Source: Chloroflexota bacterium | Lineage (GTDB): Bacteria > Chloroflexota > Dormibacteria > Dormibacterales > Dormibacteraceae | Assembly (NCBI GenBank): GCA_005881025.1 | Contig: VBFO01000108.1 | Coordinates: 1-36,994, forward strand | Reading direction: 5' to 3' | Length of the DNA: 36,994 bases | Shown here: positions 1 through 9,490 of the stretch, one piece after another | How positions within the stretch are numbered: position 1 is the stretch's first letter | Layout of the letters: every line of letters starts with the position of its first letter | The notes under the pieces: model-generated | Databases searched by the model: none | What the model was told of the DNA's origin: nothing | What the model saw: the letters and a program-made list of their open reading frames with translations, nothing else | Made by a program: the position numbers and the translations under genes

Positions 1-138
1 GTTGCGAGCATTGGATTGTGGTTGATCACCGTGTTGGCTTTGGTCCTGTTCGCTCGAGAAGCCGGCAGGTCGTCCCGACCCAGCATCAAGGCACGCCTCG
101 CCGGGCTCGCCCGCCAGTGGCAATCGATGTGGGAGTGA
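1..138 (+). CDS. C-terminal fragment of a membrane protein, truncated by window start
   Basis: Frame 1 is open from base 1 to TGA at 136-138: ...VASIGLWLITVLALVLFAREAGRSSRPSIKARLAGLARQWQSMWE*; hydrophobic segment then basic tail. Confidence 0.45.
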   Translation, partial: VASIGLWLITVLALVLFAREAGRSSRPSIKARLAGLARQWQSMWE

Positions 139-175
139 TCTCCGGGCGATCAACCGGGCCCGAATCGCGCGAGCG

Positions 176-934
176 CTAGCGCAGCGACTCGTACGGGAAC
201 GCAGCAGCAAACGGCTCATAAAGCAGGAGCACCTGCTCGATAGGCAACAGGTCGCGCATGAAGATCCCGCCCGCCGCAACCCCTGCCGTGCCCACGATGC
301 CGGATCCGTCATGGGGCGCTGCCTGCTCAGCCAGGTCCTGCGCCGCTCGGAACGAGATCGTCCGGCCCGATGTATGTGCCAGTTCGATGGCCGCCTTCCA
401 CGCAGCTGAATACATCAGAGGGACGGTGAAGTCCTGAGCAGCTGACGCAACCGTGGGCTGGACGCCGGCACCCGTCATCGTCACCGGTTTTGGCGGCTCG
501 GCCAGCGCCCTGGAAACGGCCATCACCTCGGTCTTGGCGTCGCCATTCAGGGTGGGGAGAAACTCCATGAACAAAGCGATCTGGCGGTCGATGGCCGGTG
601 GCGACTCGTACCCCGGCCCCGGCAGCACCGTCGCGAACGGCCGGTAGTGGGCGGAAAACTCTCCCTGGCTCATCTGTTCCCGGACCAGGATCGCGAGCGC
701 CACGATCTGCGCTGACTCGAGCGCGGCCGAGGCCATCGACTCGGCCGGCAGCACCTTGCTGATCGCAAGCTTGGTCTGGGCCACCCGAAACCCGCCGGTG
801 AATGCGTTCGCCATGGCCTGGTCTGCGCTCGAGAGCAGCCGGTCCAGGCGCTCTTCCTGCACCGCAATCGACGCGCGCTGACGAGACAGCACGCGCGAGG
901 CCGCGATCCACTCCCACTGCGCCTTGGTGAGCAT
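176..934 (-). CDS. Hypothetical protein, about 252 aa
   Basis: Real part of the 455-aa ORF probably begins at ATG 934 (MLTKAQWEWIAASRVLSRQRASIAVQEERL...); upstream part lies inside glpX. Confidence 0.6.
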   Translation of the reverse strand: MLTKAQWEWIAASRVLSRQRASIAVQEERLDRLLSSADQAMANAFTGGFRVAQTKLAISKVLPAESMASAALESAQIVALAILVREQMSQGEFSAHYRPFATVLPGPGYESPPAIDRQIALFMEFLPTLNGDAKTEVMAVSRALAEPPKPVTMTGAGVQPTVASAAQDFTVPLMYSAAWKAAIELAHTSGRTISFRAAQDLAEQAAPHDGSGIVGTAGVAAGGIFMRDLLPIEQVLLLYEPFAAAFPYESLR

Positions 935-975
935 CTTCGTGGCGGCCCCGAGGAACTGGCCGGCTTCGGTGGCGC

Positions 976-1983
976 TCAGCGGACCGCCACCTGCTCCGGG
1001 AGCAGGCCCTTGGCGCGCAGGTTGTCGATCGGGTGATAAGCGTCGACTATGCGCATGGTGCCCGACGTAGACCGGAGCACCATCGATTGCGTGTACGCGT
1101 AAACGTCCTCGTAGCGAACGCCCTTCAGGAGCTCGCCCGATGTGATCCCGGTCGCGGCGAAGAAGATGTCGGTCCCCGAGCAGAGATCGTCGAGGCAAAG
1201 GACCTGGTTCGGCTTGTGGCCCTCTTTGACCGCGACGTCTTTCTCTGCCTCGTCGCGGAAGAAGAGCCTCGCTTGCATGTCGCCGCCGATGGTCTTGATC
1301 GCGCACGCTGCGAGGACACCTTCGGTGGCCCCGCCCGAGCCCATCATGCAGTGGACCCCAGATCGCATCTCCAGCGTCGCCTCGAGCGCGCCTGCAACGT
1401 CGCCGGCGGTGATGAGCTTGATGCGGGCTCCTACATCGCGGATCTGGGCGATGATCTCTCGGTTCCGCTCCCGCTCGAGAACCACGACTGTGAGCTCCTG
1501 GACCGGAAGGCCCTCGGCCCCGGCGATCCGCAGCAGGTTCCACTCCACCGGCATGTCGAGATCGATCACACCCCGCGCCCGCCGGCCGACCACCAGCTTC
1601 AGCATGTAGGGGACGTGCGTCGTGAACATGGATCCTCGCTCCGCCAGCGCGACCACCGAGATCGCACCCGGAAGCCCGCTCGCGGTGAGACTGGTGCCTT
1701 CAATGGGGTCGACGGCAACATCGACCGCCGGCTCGAGCCCGTTGCCAATCTGCTCCCCGAAGTAGAGCATCGGCGCCTTGTCCTTCTCGCCTTCGCCGAT
1801 GACGACGGTGCCCTTCATGTCCACGTCAGCTAGCGCCTCGCGGATGGCTTCGACCGCGCGGAGGTCGGCCGCCTCCTTGTTGCCCCGACCCTGGAGTGGA
1901 GCGGCGGCCAGCGCCCCCGCTTCGGTGACGCGCAACAGCTCCAGGGCAAGGTTTCGGTTGATCTTGCCCTTTACTTCCGACAC
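976..1983 (-). CDS. glpX: Class II fructose-1,6-bisphosphatase (GlpX family)
   Basis: Family-like sequence NRNLALELLRVTEAGALAAAPLQGRGNKEAADLRAVEAIR...GTVVIGEGEKDKAPMLYFGEQIG...VDPIEGT. Probable GTG start at 1983; ORF extends to 2043. Confidence 0.93.
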   Translation of the reverse strand: MSEVKGKINRNLALELLRVTEAGALAAAPLQGRGNKEAADLRAVEAIREALADVDMKGTVVIGEGEKDKAPMLYFGEQIGNGLEPAVDVAVDPIEGTSLTASGLPGAISVVALAERGSMFTTHVPYMLKLVVGRRARGVIDLDMPVEWNLLRIAGAEGLPVQELTVVVLERERNREIIAQIRDVGARIKLITAGDVAGALEATLEMRSGVHCMMGSGGATEGVLAACAIKTIGGDMQARLFFRDEAEKDVAVKEGHKPNQVLCLDDLCSGTDIFFAATGITSGELLKGVRYEDVYAYTQSMVLRSTSGTMRIVDAYHPIDNLRAKGLLPEQVAVR

Positions 1984-1994
1984 TGCTTGAAAGG

Positions 1995-2390
1995 CTACCC
2001 GATGCCTCGGCGCCGAATCGGCAGCTTGTCGGCCTCGACCCACAGCTCGCTCTTGGTCGCGAGCCTGCGTTCGCCCTCCGCCCCCTGGTAGACACAGGTC
2101 CGCTCAAGAACCGCCGTGATACGCACCTTGACACCGTTCAGGAGGGCGTCGAAGCCCTCGAGGAGGACCTCGTCTTCCTCGAGCTGAACCTCGCTCAGCC
2201 TCCTGGATCCACCCGGCAGCTGCCTTGGCGGTGGCGCATGGTCAGCCCACGCGGTTCGCGGCCGGCCGGGCTTTATGGTCAGGCGCGCCGCCGCGGGCGG
2301 GCGTCCGCTCGGCCGCCTCAGTGGTGGCGGCTGCCCATCGCGCCCGGTCTTCTCCGGCGCCTTCCTGGATGGGCGCTTAGAAGAACTCAC
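1995..2390 (-). CDS. Hypothetical protein with basic Pro-rich N-terminus and acidic/beta C-terminal region
   Basis: ORF overlapping the bactofilin 3' end; GTG 2390 is the likely start (VSSSKRPSRKAPEKTG...LSEVQLEEDEVLLEGFDALLNGVKVRITAVLERTCVYQ). Confidence 0.5.
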   Translation of the reverse strand: MSSSKRPSRKAPEKTGRDGQPPPLRRPSGRPPAAARLTIKPGRPRTAWADHAPPPRQLPGGSRRLSEVQLEEDEVLLEGFDALLNGVKVRITAVLERTCVYQGAEGERRLATKSELWVEADKLPIRRRGIG

Positions 2391-2886
2391 CCCAGAACTT
2401 CTTGACCCTGTCGACGGGATGGCCCGGGTTGTTCGCACTGGGCGCAATGGTGCGGGGACGCGCCTCGATCACAGACTGGTCGCCACCCTCCGGGATACCT
2501 TCGGGGTGCACCCGGATCACGCCGTGGTGCACGCCCCCTTCCTGGACCACCAGCGCTCCGACCCTTGCATCGCCTTCCAGGCGTCCGGAGCTCGTGATCT
2601 TCAGCCGCGCCGGTGCCACCACGTTGCCGCGCACATACCCGGCGATCGTGACTCGAGCAGCGCGAATGTCGGCCTCGACGTGTGCGTCAGGCCCGATCAT
2701 CAGGTCGCCTTCGCATTCGATCTGGCCGCTGAACGTTCCGAGAACGCTGCCGCTGCTCCGAATCTGCAGCCGGCCGGACAGCGCGTCCTCCTTTGCCAGT
2801 ACCGTCACGGGGGACTCAGCCGGATGGCTCTCCCGTTCCCCGTTCACGGCGGGAGCCGCGATCATCTCCAAACCCGTATCGGCCAT
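2377..2886 (-). CDS. Bactofilin / polymer-forming cytoskeletal protein
   Basis: MADTGLEMIAAPAV...GRLQIRSSGSVLGTFSGQIECEGDLMIGPDAHVEADIRAARVTIAGYVRGNVVAPARLKITSSGRLEGDARV: repetitive beta-helix pattern typical of bactofilins. Confidence 0.88.
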   Translation of the reverse strand: MADTGLEMIAAPAVNGERESHPAESPVTVLAKEDALSGRLQIRSSGSVLGTFSGQIECEGDLMIGPDAHVEADIRAARVTIAGYVRGNVVAPARLKITSSGRLEGDARVGALVVQEGGVHHGVIRVHPEGIPEGGDQSVIEARPRTIAPSANNPGHPVDRVKKFWGEFF

Positions 2887-2993
2887 CTGCCCCTCCCTTC
2901 GGCACCCCATCACCCAACCACCGCACCGATTCGGCCGGTGGCCCTGAGGCCAGCATAACGGCTGCCTGCTGGGTTGCGGAGGTAAGGATCTGG

Positions 2994-4358
2994 TTAAAGG
3001 TCGGGGTGGCCGGCGAGGTATTCGAGCACCGCGTCGCGGTCGGCCGGGATCTCACCTTCCATCACCAGCTCGGTGAGGCGCGCCTTGATCCGCCCGACCT
3101 CTGGCCCGGCATCGATGCCCCGCACCCGCATGATGTCCTGCCCGTCGACCGGTGAGGCGAGCCTGGATGGCTTTTCCGAAAGGACGCCTCGAAGCCGGCG
3201 GTCGAGCTCGTCAAGCTTGCCGGGTTCCGGATACGCCGACGCGGCCAGGTCGGCTCGGGCCAGCCCCATCAACCTCTGGAGCTGCGGTCCGGCCTCTCGC
3301 GCGAGGCGCCTCACCGCCCCATCGGACCAGTCGGATCGGTAGTAGACCGGCCTCAGATGCAGCTGGACCAGCCTGGCGACCACCTCGATCTCCTTGATCG
3401 GGAAGCGCAATCGGCTGAGGGCGCCGGTGGCCAGCTCGGCCCCGACCGCCTCGTGACCGGTGAACGCACCGTCGGGCGTGGCCGTGGCCGGCTTCCCCAC
3501 GTCGTGGAACAGGGCAGCGAGCCGGGTCAGGAGGTCATCCGGCGTGGCGTCCAGCGCGAGTAGCGTGTGCCCGAACACATCGTGCGTGTGATAGCCGCCC
3601 TGCTCCACGCCTTTGCACGCCGCCAGCTCCGGAATCACGACGCCGAGCAACCCACCCTCGTCCAGCAGCTCCACGGCGCGCCGGGGCCGTGGTGAGACCA
3701 GCATCTTTCTCAGCTCGTCCGCGATGCGCTCTACAGAGACGACTGGCGGTACCAGGCGGCCCTGCATCGCGCGCATGGCGGGAGCGATCTCCGGCGAGAG
3801 CTCAAAGCCGAGCTCGGACGCGAACCGAACCGCCCTCAGCATCCGGAGCGGGTCGTCGTTGAACGTCTGCTCCGGCGGGGCCGGAGTGCGGATGATCCGA
3901 GCCGTCAGGTCGGCCATGCCCACGCCGAGGCGGTCCTCGACATGACCATCGAAATCCATGAGCAGCGTGTTGATGGTGAAGTCCCGACGCTTCAGGTCTT
4001 CTTCCAGCGAAGCAGGGCGAACATCGGGCTTTCGCGAGTCAGGCGGGTAGGACTCCGAGCGAGCTGAGACGAACTCGACGATATGGCCGGGCACCGTCAC
4101 CTGTGCGGTGCCAAATCTTTCGAACACAACCGGCGGTGGGGCGCCCGCCAGCTCGGCGAAGCGAACCGCGAGGTCGTGGCCGCGACCGTTCTCCACCACA
4201 ACGTCAGGATTCGGGTGAGTACGTCCGAGCAGCTTGTCGCGCACGTAGCCCCCGACCACCCAGGCGCCTGCGCCGACCTCTTGGGCGGCCTGCCTGAGGA
4301 GCCGAAGCAGATCGCCGTCGCTGACCGCGGTGTCCGTTACTGGTTGATCCGCGCCCAT
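2994..4358 (-). CDS. cca: CCA tRNA nucleotidyltransferase / poly(A) polymerase family with HD domain
   Basis: GAWVVGGYVRDKLLGR...RRDFTINTLLMDFDG...DDPLRMLRAVRFASELGF... plus HD region LAALFHDVGKPAT. Confidence 0.92.
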   Translation of the reverse strand: MGADQPVTDTAVSDGDLLRLLRQAAQEVGAGAWVVGGYVRDKLLGRTHPNPDVVVENGRGHDLAVRFAELAGAPPPVVFERFGTAQVTVPGHIVEFVSARSESYPPDSRKPDVRPASLEEDLKRRDFTINTLLMDFDGHVEDRLGVGMADLTARIIRTPAPPEQTFNDDPLRMLRAVRFASELGFELSPEIAPAMRAMQGRLVPPVVSVERIADELRKMLVSPRPRRAVELLDEGGLLGVVIPELAACKGVEQGGYHTHDVFGHTLLALDATPDDLLTRLAALFHDVGKPATATPDGAFTGHEAVGAELATGALSRLRFPIKEIEVVARLVQLHLRPVYYRSDWSDGAVRRLAREAGPQLQRLMGLARADLAASAYPEPGKLDELDRRLRGVLSEKPSRLASPVDGQDIMRVRGIDAGPEVGRIKARLTELVMEGEIPADRDAVLEYLAGHPDL

Positions 4359-5212
4359 TCCACCGCACCGACCTGGCCCGCGCGATCGCCGAGGCGGGCT
4401 CTGAGGAGTCGGGGCCGGCGGGCTGGCTTGATGAAAGGCGAGGACTTCAGCGTCTCGATCATGGTGGGCTGCACGAGCGCCCAGGACCGCGTGACCCCGC
4501 CGCCCATCACGAACAGCTCCGGATCGATAGCGTTGGTCAGGCTGATCAGGGCCAGGCCCATGTAGCGAGCGGCTCTCTCGACAACCATGCGCGCGTGCTC
4601 GTTCCCACCTTGCGCCGCCTTGAACAGCTCAGCCGCCGGATGGCCCGTCTCACGCGCGAGGCTCGCTCCGCCCGCCATCGCCTCCAGGCATCCGCGCTGC
4701 CCGCAGTTGTCGAGCGGCCCGTCAGGGTCGATGATCATGTGCCCGATCTCGCCGGCCGTGCCGTGGGCCCCGCGGTGAAGGCGGCCGCCGATGATGAGCC
4801 CACCGCCAACTCCTGTCGACCACGTGATGTAGACCATGTTGCGAGTGCCGCGGCCGGCGCCGCGGTGGTACTCGCCCAAGCCGGCCATGTCCGCGTCGTT
4901 GGCCACGTGAACCTGGGCGCCCGTGGCACGGCGAAGCATCGATGCGAGAGGAACGTTGCGCCAGCCCGGCAGGTTGGGTGGGTTCACCAGCACCCCGTGC
5001 TCGATGTCGATCGGGCCTGGGGCACCGATCGCGATGCTGTTGATCTTCTCGCGCCGGCGGTGCTGCTCGATCTCTGCGGCGGCCCACTCCACCATCCGCT
5101 GCGGTGTGCCGAGCAGAGGGGTCTTGGTCCTGAAGCTCGCGAGCAGCTGCCCGTCCGAGCGCGCGAGCGCCACGCGAACCTGAGTCCCCCCTAGATCGAT
5201 GCCCGCCAGCAT
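4337..5212 (-). CDS. ROK-family sugar kinase (glucokinase-like)
   Basis: MLAGIDLGGTQVRVALA...VANDADMAGLGEYHRGAGRGTRNMVYITWSTGVGGGLI...GEIGHMIIDPDGPLDNCGQRGCLEAMAGG. Confidence 0.92.
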   Translation of the reverse strand: MLAGIDLGGTQVRVALARSDGQLLASFRTKTPLLGTPQRMVEWAAAEIEQHRRREKINSIAIGAPGPIDIEHGVLVNPPNLPGWRNVPLASMLRRATGAQVHVANDADMAGLGEYHRGAGRGTRNMVYITWSTGVGGGLIIGGRLHRGAHGTAGEIGHMIIDPDGPLDNCGQRGCLEAMAGGASLARETGHPAAELFKAAQGGNEHARMVVERAARYMGLALISLTNAIDPELFVMGGGVTRSWALVQPTMIETLKSSPFIKPARRPRLLRARLGDRAGQVGAVEWARINQ

Positions 5213-5417
5213 TCCGTGAGGTAGTGTCGCGCCTCCGGGGGCCACCGCGTATTCGCGGCATCGGCGGCCGGAGCCAAGGAAGGGGTGGCACAAGGAGGAG
5301 CGCGTCGTGCACGCGTAACGACGCGTGCCGGGGTCCCTGACGCCGGCTTCGGCGGCGACGCCGCCCGGTCGCCTAGGCCGCGCAGACGCAAGGAACCTCG
5401 GAGGCGCGGCGCTCGGA

Positions 5418-6290
5418 TTAAGCGGTCAGGAGCTGCTGGCCCCGAAGGGCGGCCAGGATCTCCATCGGCGCGCGGGCTCGGTTGAAGGTGTAGAAGTGCA
5501 GGCCGGGCACTCCGGCTTCGAGCAGCTCCACGCACTGGGCGATGCAGTGACGCACGCCCGCTGCGCGCACGGCTTCGTCGTCGGCGGCCGCCGCAATCTC
5601 AGACTCGAGCCCGGCCGGAACCGTGGCGCCCGCCATCGAGGTCATGAACGCCAGCGAGCGACGGCTCGGCACCGGCATGAGCCCGGGCACGATGGGGAGC
5701 TCGACGCCAGACTCTGAAGCCCTGCGCACGAGATCGAAATAGAAGCGGTTGTCGAAGAAGAGCTGGGTGATGAGGAAGTCAGCGCCGGACTCGACCTTCA
5801 GCTGCATGTAGCGGAGCTCGTGGTCCAGATCTGGGCTTTCCGGATGCTTCTCGGCGCTGCACGCGGCTCCAATCCCAAAGCGGTAGCCCGAGCCTCGGAT
5901 GAGGCTCACCAGATCACTGCCGTGCATGAGCTGGGGGTCAGTGGGTTGGAAGGGTGCACCGGGACCTGGGGGGTCGCCGCGCAGGGCGAGCACGTTGGCC
6001 ACGCCCTCGCGCTCCATCCAGTTGAGAATGCGTCGAGTCTCGTCGGCAGTGTTTGCGCAGGTGAGGTGTGCCATCGCCTCGATGTGGTACTGCCGCTTGA
6101 TGCGGGTCACGAGCTCGAGCGTCTTGTCACCGGTGGCCTTGCGATACGTGACCGACACCCAGTCCGGTGCGTGCCCAGCGAGCGCAGCGATCGTCTTCTC
6201 GAGCGCGTCGACCTCGCTCTCGTCTCGAGGCGCCATGAACTCGAACGAGACTGTCGGCCGGCCGCCTACCAGCATGTCTGCGATGCGCAT
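5418..6290 (-). CDS. metF: Methylenetetrahydrofolate reductase
   Basis: PTVSFEFMAPRDESEVDALEKTIAAL...MAHLTCANTADETRRILNWMEREGVANVLALRGDPP...GADFLITQLFFDNRFYFDLVRRA. Confidence 0.93.
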   Translation of the reverse strand: MRIADMLVGGRPTVSFEFMAPRDESEVDALEKTIAALAGHAPDWVSVTYRKATGDKTLELVTRIKRQYHIEAMAHLTCANTADETRRILNWMEREGVANVLALRGDPPGPGAPFQPTDPQLMHGSDLVSLIRGSGYRFGIGAACSAEKHPESPDLDHELRYMQLKVESGADFLITQLFFDNRFYFDLVRRASESGVELPIVPGLMPVPSRRSLAFMTSMAGATVPAGLESEIAAAADDEAVRAAGVRHCIAQCVELLEAGVPGLHFYTFNRARAPMEILAALRGQQLLTA

Positions 6291-6302
6291 CTGGCCAGCA
6301 GC

Positions 6303-8138
6303 CTACCGCAACACTCTTGCGTCGCCGACGCGACGAGTGATGCGCTGAGCATCCAGGTGCTCGAGGAGCGCGAGCACCGGACGGCGGCTGGCGCCCATTC
6401 GGTCGCGCAGCTGTGCGACGGTGATCGGGCCCTGTGTCTCGACCATCTCCTTGACCAGGGCGACAGCATCCGCGTACGCCTCGCGCGTGAATGCGACCTC
6501 GTCGCTGAGCCGAACCAGGTCGCCTCTGCGCTCCAGCGCGCGCACCACCTCCACCCCGGCTCCGCTGCGCTGCATCGCTTCCACCAGTGACGGCGGCGCG
6601 AAGCGATCGCGCGCGAGCTCCTCGACGAGCCGCGACGCTGGGCCTTCTCCAGACTCCATCGCAACGTGGTGTGATGGCAGAGCGACCTCTCCGTCCCGCT
6701 CCTGCAAGGTGCCGTCATCGATCAGGCCCCGAAGAGCGGCAGCGAATGCCGCGGGCGGCAGCCCGGACCTGCTGCGCATCTCCTCTCGCGGCATGCCAGG
6801 CCGGAGCGGATGCGCTGCGTGATAGGCGGCGAGCTCGTCGGTGATTCGCTGGGACAGTGCTCGCCAGTGTTCGGAGGCCCAAAGCCAGTCGTTGATGCGA
6901 CGGGCCCCCAGCGTATCGGCGTCAGCCTCCATCGAAAGCGTCGCCTTTAGAAGCGAAGCGACGGTAACCCCGCGCGGGTATTTGCGCAGCTCTTCTGCGA
7001 GCACGCTGCCTGCCGCACGCCGCTCAAGCGACTCGCGCACAGCGGCGTCGTGGCGCGGATGCTTGCGAGGGGCGACGTCTGCGAAACGCCCTCCAGCCAG
7101 GGTCAGAGAAGGGCTCGGCATCCGGAGCACGAAGCGGTCATCAGCCCTGGCGGCGACGGGACGCTCCAGGTAGAGCTGCACCCAGCCTTGCGCTCCGGGC
7201 TCGATTGAATCCTTTTCAAGCAGAATGGCGCGACAACCGATCTCGACAGTGCCGGTGTGCAGCGTCAGCGAAGCACCATGCCGCAGCGATCGCGGTGAGT
7301 CGGCGAGCACTCGCACCATCGCGTCAAGGCGCCGGGTCGAGGACAGCGTGCCCGGCGGCGCGAGCACGTCGCCCCGCGCGACCTCGTCCTTCTCCACACC
7401 GGTGACATTGACGGCCAGGCGCCCGCCGGGCGATGCGACGTCGACCTTCCGGCCGTGCTGTTGGAGCCCACGCACCCGCACGGTTCGGCCCTGCGGCACC
7501 ATCTCGAGCTCATCGCCCACCGACAGGACGCCGTCGACGAGCGTTCCCGTCAACACGGTTCCGAACCCGCTCATGGTGAAGGCGCGGTCGATGGGCAGCC
7601 GGGCGCGGCCCAGGTCGACCCTCTCTTTCGCGCCGGCGAGGATGCCGTCGAGGGCGGCGAGCAGCTCGTCGAGACCCTGTCGGGTTACCGCGGAGACGGG
7701 AACGATGCGCGCACCCGACAGCACCGACTTCTCGAGCGTCGAGACCACCTCGGACGTCACCATCTGCTGCCAGTCGGCCTCGACGAGGTCGATCTTCGTC
7801 AGCGCAACCAACCCGGATGGCACTTCGAGCAGATCGATGATCTGCAGATGCTCGAGCGTTTGCGGGCGCACTCCCTCGTCCGCGGCCACGACCAGGATCA
7901 CTGCGTCCAGCCCATGCACGCCGGCCAGCATGTTGCGGATGAAGCGTGCATGGCCGGGCACGTCGACGACTCCCACCTCGAGGCCGCTCGGCAGCTCCAG
8001 GTGGGCGAAACCCAGATCGATGGTCATCCCACGCCGCTTCTCTTCGGCGAGCCGATCGGGATCGATGCCCGTCAGCGCCGTGATCAGCGTCGACTTGCCG
8101 TGATCGATGTGCCCAGCGGTCCCGATGACAAAGCTCAC
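6303..8138 (-). CDS. selB: Selenocysteine-specific translation elongation factor SelB
   Basis: (V)SFVIGTAGHIDHGKSTLITALTGIDPDRLAEEKRRGMTIDLGFAHLELPSG...VDVPGHARFIRNMLAGVHGLDAVILVVAADEGVRPQT; long C-terminal winged-helix-like region; GTG start overlaps the selA stop by 4 nt. Confidence 0.93.
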   Translation of the reverse strand: MSFVIGTAGHIDHGKSTLITALTGIDPDRLAEEKRRGMTIDLGFAHLELPSGLEVGVVDVPGHARFIRNMLAGVHGLDAVILVVAADEGVRPQTLEHLQIIDLLEVPSGLVALTKIDLVEADWQQMVTSEVVSTLEKSVLSGARIVPVSAVTRQGLDELLAALDGILAGAKERVDLGRARLPIDRAFTMSGFGTVLTGTLVDGVLSVGDELEMVPQGRTVRVRGLQQHGRKVDVASPGGRLAVNVTGVEKDEVARGDVLAPPGTLSSTRRLDAMVRVLADSPRSLRHGASLTLHTGTVEIGCRAILLEKDSIEPGAQGWVQLYLERPVAARADDRFVLRMPSPSLTLAGGRFADVAPRKHPRHDAAVRESLERRAAGSVLAEELRKYPRGVTVASLLKATLSMEADADTLGARRINDWLWASEHWRALSQRITDELAAYHAAHPLRPGMPREEMRSRSGLPPAAFAAALRGLIDDGTLQERDGEVALPSHHVAMESGEGPASRLVEELARDRFAPPSLVEAMQRSGAGVEVVRALERRGDLVRLSDEVAFTREAYADAVALVKEMVETQGPITVAQLRDRMGASRRPVLALLEHLDAQRITRRVGDARVLR

Positions 8139-9490
8139 GGCGTGACGGCGCGGAATGCCCCCTCGATGGCATCGATCAGCGCTTCGTCCTCGCCCTTGAG
8201 AACGGTCCTGGCGTCGATGCAGCAGGCCCGATCCTCGATGCGGGCAAGCACCGGAGGCTCGCCGTGGCGCAATGCGTTGGCCAGCCGGGAAGCAGGCCCG
8301 GCCAGCGCGAGCAGGACCGTCGGAAGGCCCTGACCTGGGAGTGACCCACCGCCGGCCGCCGACTCCGACTCGACCAATCTGGCCGGTACGCCTCGCTCTT
8401 CCAGCTTGACCGACCACATGGCTGCGCGGCGCCTGATCTCGGCGGGCTTCACGTCCAGCATGCGTTGGACAGGGATGTCGTCACCATGCCCGGTCAGCCG
8501 CTGACGCAGCGTGGCTTCGAGCGCTGCAAGCGTGAGCTTGTCGATCCGCACCGCTCGCGCCAGTGGATGCCGGGCAAGCTTTCGAATGACAGCGGTCGAC
8601 CCCAGCGCGATACCGGCTTGAGGGCCGCCCAGCAGCTTGTCGCCCGAGAACGTGACCACGTCCGAATGCGGCACTGATTCAGCGATCGTCGGCTCGTCGG
8701 CCACCGCCTCGATCGCGCCGCTGCCGAGGTCGTCGATGAGCAGCGCCCCGTGGCCGTGCGCGAGCTGCGCAAGCTCGGCCAGGGGGACGGCTTCGGTGAA
8801 GCCACTCACCCTGTAGTTGGAGGTGTGCACGCGCAAGACAGCGGCAGTCCGCGGGGTGAAAGCGTCCTCGTAGTCGCGCGCACGCGTTCTGTTCGTAGTT
8901 CCCACCTCGACCATGCGAGCGCCGGAAAGGCGCATCACGTCCGGCATTCGAAAAGAGCCGCCTATCTCCACGAGCTGTCCACGCGAGACGATCACCTCAC
9001 GTCCTTTACAGAGTGCGGTCAGCGCCAGCAGCACAGCGGCCGCGTTGTTGTTGACTGCGAGGCCGGCCTCCGAGCTGAAGAGAGAGGTCAACATCGGGCC
9101 GATGAGGTCGTTGCGCTCTCCTCGCCTGCCCGACTCGAGGTCCAGCTCGAGATTGCTGTACCCGGCGGCGATGCTCAAGGCCTCGATGGCAGCTCGAGAG
9201 AGCGGCGCCCGACCGAGATTTGTGTGCAGGATCACGCCGGTCGCATTGATGACGCGCCTCAAGCGTGGCGCGGAGCTGGAACGCAGCCTCGCCTCAACGC
9301 GGTCTCGGCGAGCGTCGTCGCCGGCAACCTCGCCCTCACGCTCGGCCTGCACCTGGTCGCGGATCGCACTCACCACCAACCCACGACCGAATTGCGTCAC
9401 CAGCGCGGCATACGCCGGCTGGTTGATCAGCGTCCCGACACCAGGCAGGGCGCCAGGCCGTTGAAGTTTGGAATCCCGTATCCGGCGCAT
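8135..9490 (-). CDS. selA: L-seryl-tRNA(Sec) selenium transferase SelA
   Basis: LRRVINATGVILHTNLGRAPLSRAAIEAL...NNNAAAVLLALTALCKGREVIVSRGQLVEIGGSFRMPDVMRLSGARMVEVGTTNRT...FSGDKLLGGPQAGI (PLP-lysine region). Confidence 0.95.
   Translation of the reverse strand: MRRIRDSKLQRPGALPGVGTLINQPAYAALVTQFGRGLVVSAIRDQVQAEREGEVAGDDARRDRVEARLRSSSAPRLRRVINATGVILHTNLGRAPLSRAAIEALSIAAGYSNLELDLESGRRGERNDLIGPMLTSLFSSEAGLAVNNNAAAVLLALTALCKGREVIVSRGQLVEIGGSFRMPDVMRLSGARMVEVGTTNRTRARDYEDAFTPRTAAVLRVHTSNYRVSGFTEAVPLAELAQLAHGHGALLIDDLGSGAIEAVADEPTIAESVPHSDVVTFSGDKLLGGPQAGIALGSTAVIRKLARHPLARAVRIDKLTLAALEATLRQRLTGHGDDIPVQRMLDVKPAEIRRRAAMWSVKLEERGVPARLVESESAAGGGSLPGQGLPTVLLALAGPASRLANALRHGEPPVLARIEDRACCIDARTVLKGEDEALIDAIEGAFRAVTP

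Noticed and set aside
935-1543. N-terminal ~200 aa of the 455-aa ORF 176..1543
   Set aside because: Arg-rich out-of-frame translation of glpX; the plausible gene begins near 934.
1033-1833. 266-aa plus-strand ORF opposite glpX
   Set aside because: Arg/His/Asp-rich antisense translation of a high-GC coding gene; glpX on the minus strand is unambiguous.
7225-8333. Two ~292-aa plus-strand ORFs opposite selB
   Set aside because: Low-complexity antisense frames of a clearly conserved selB.
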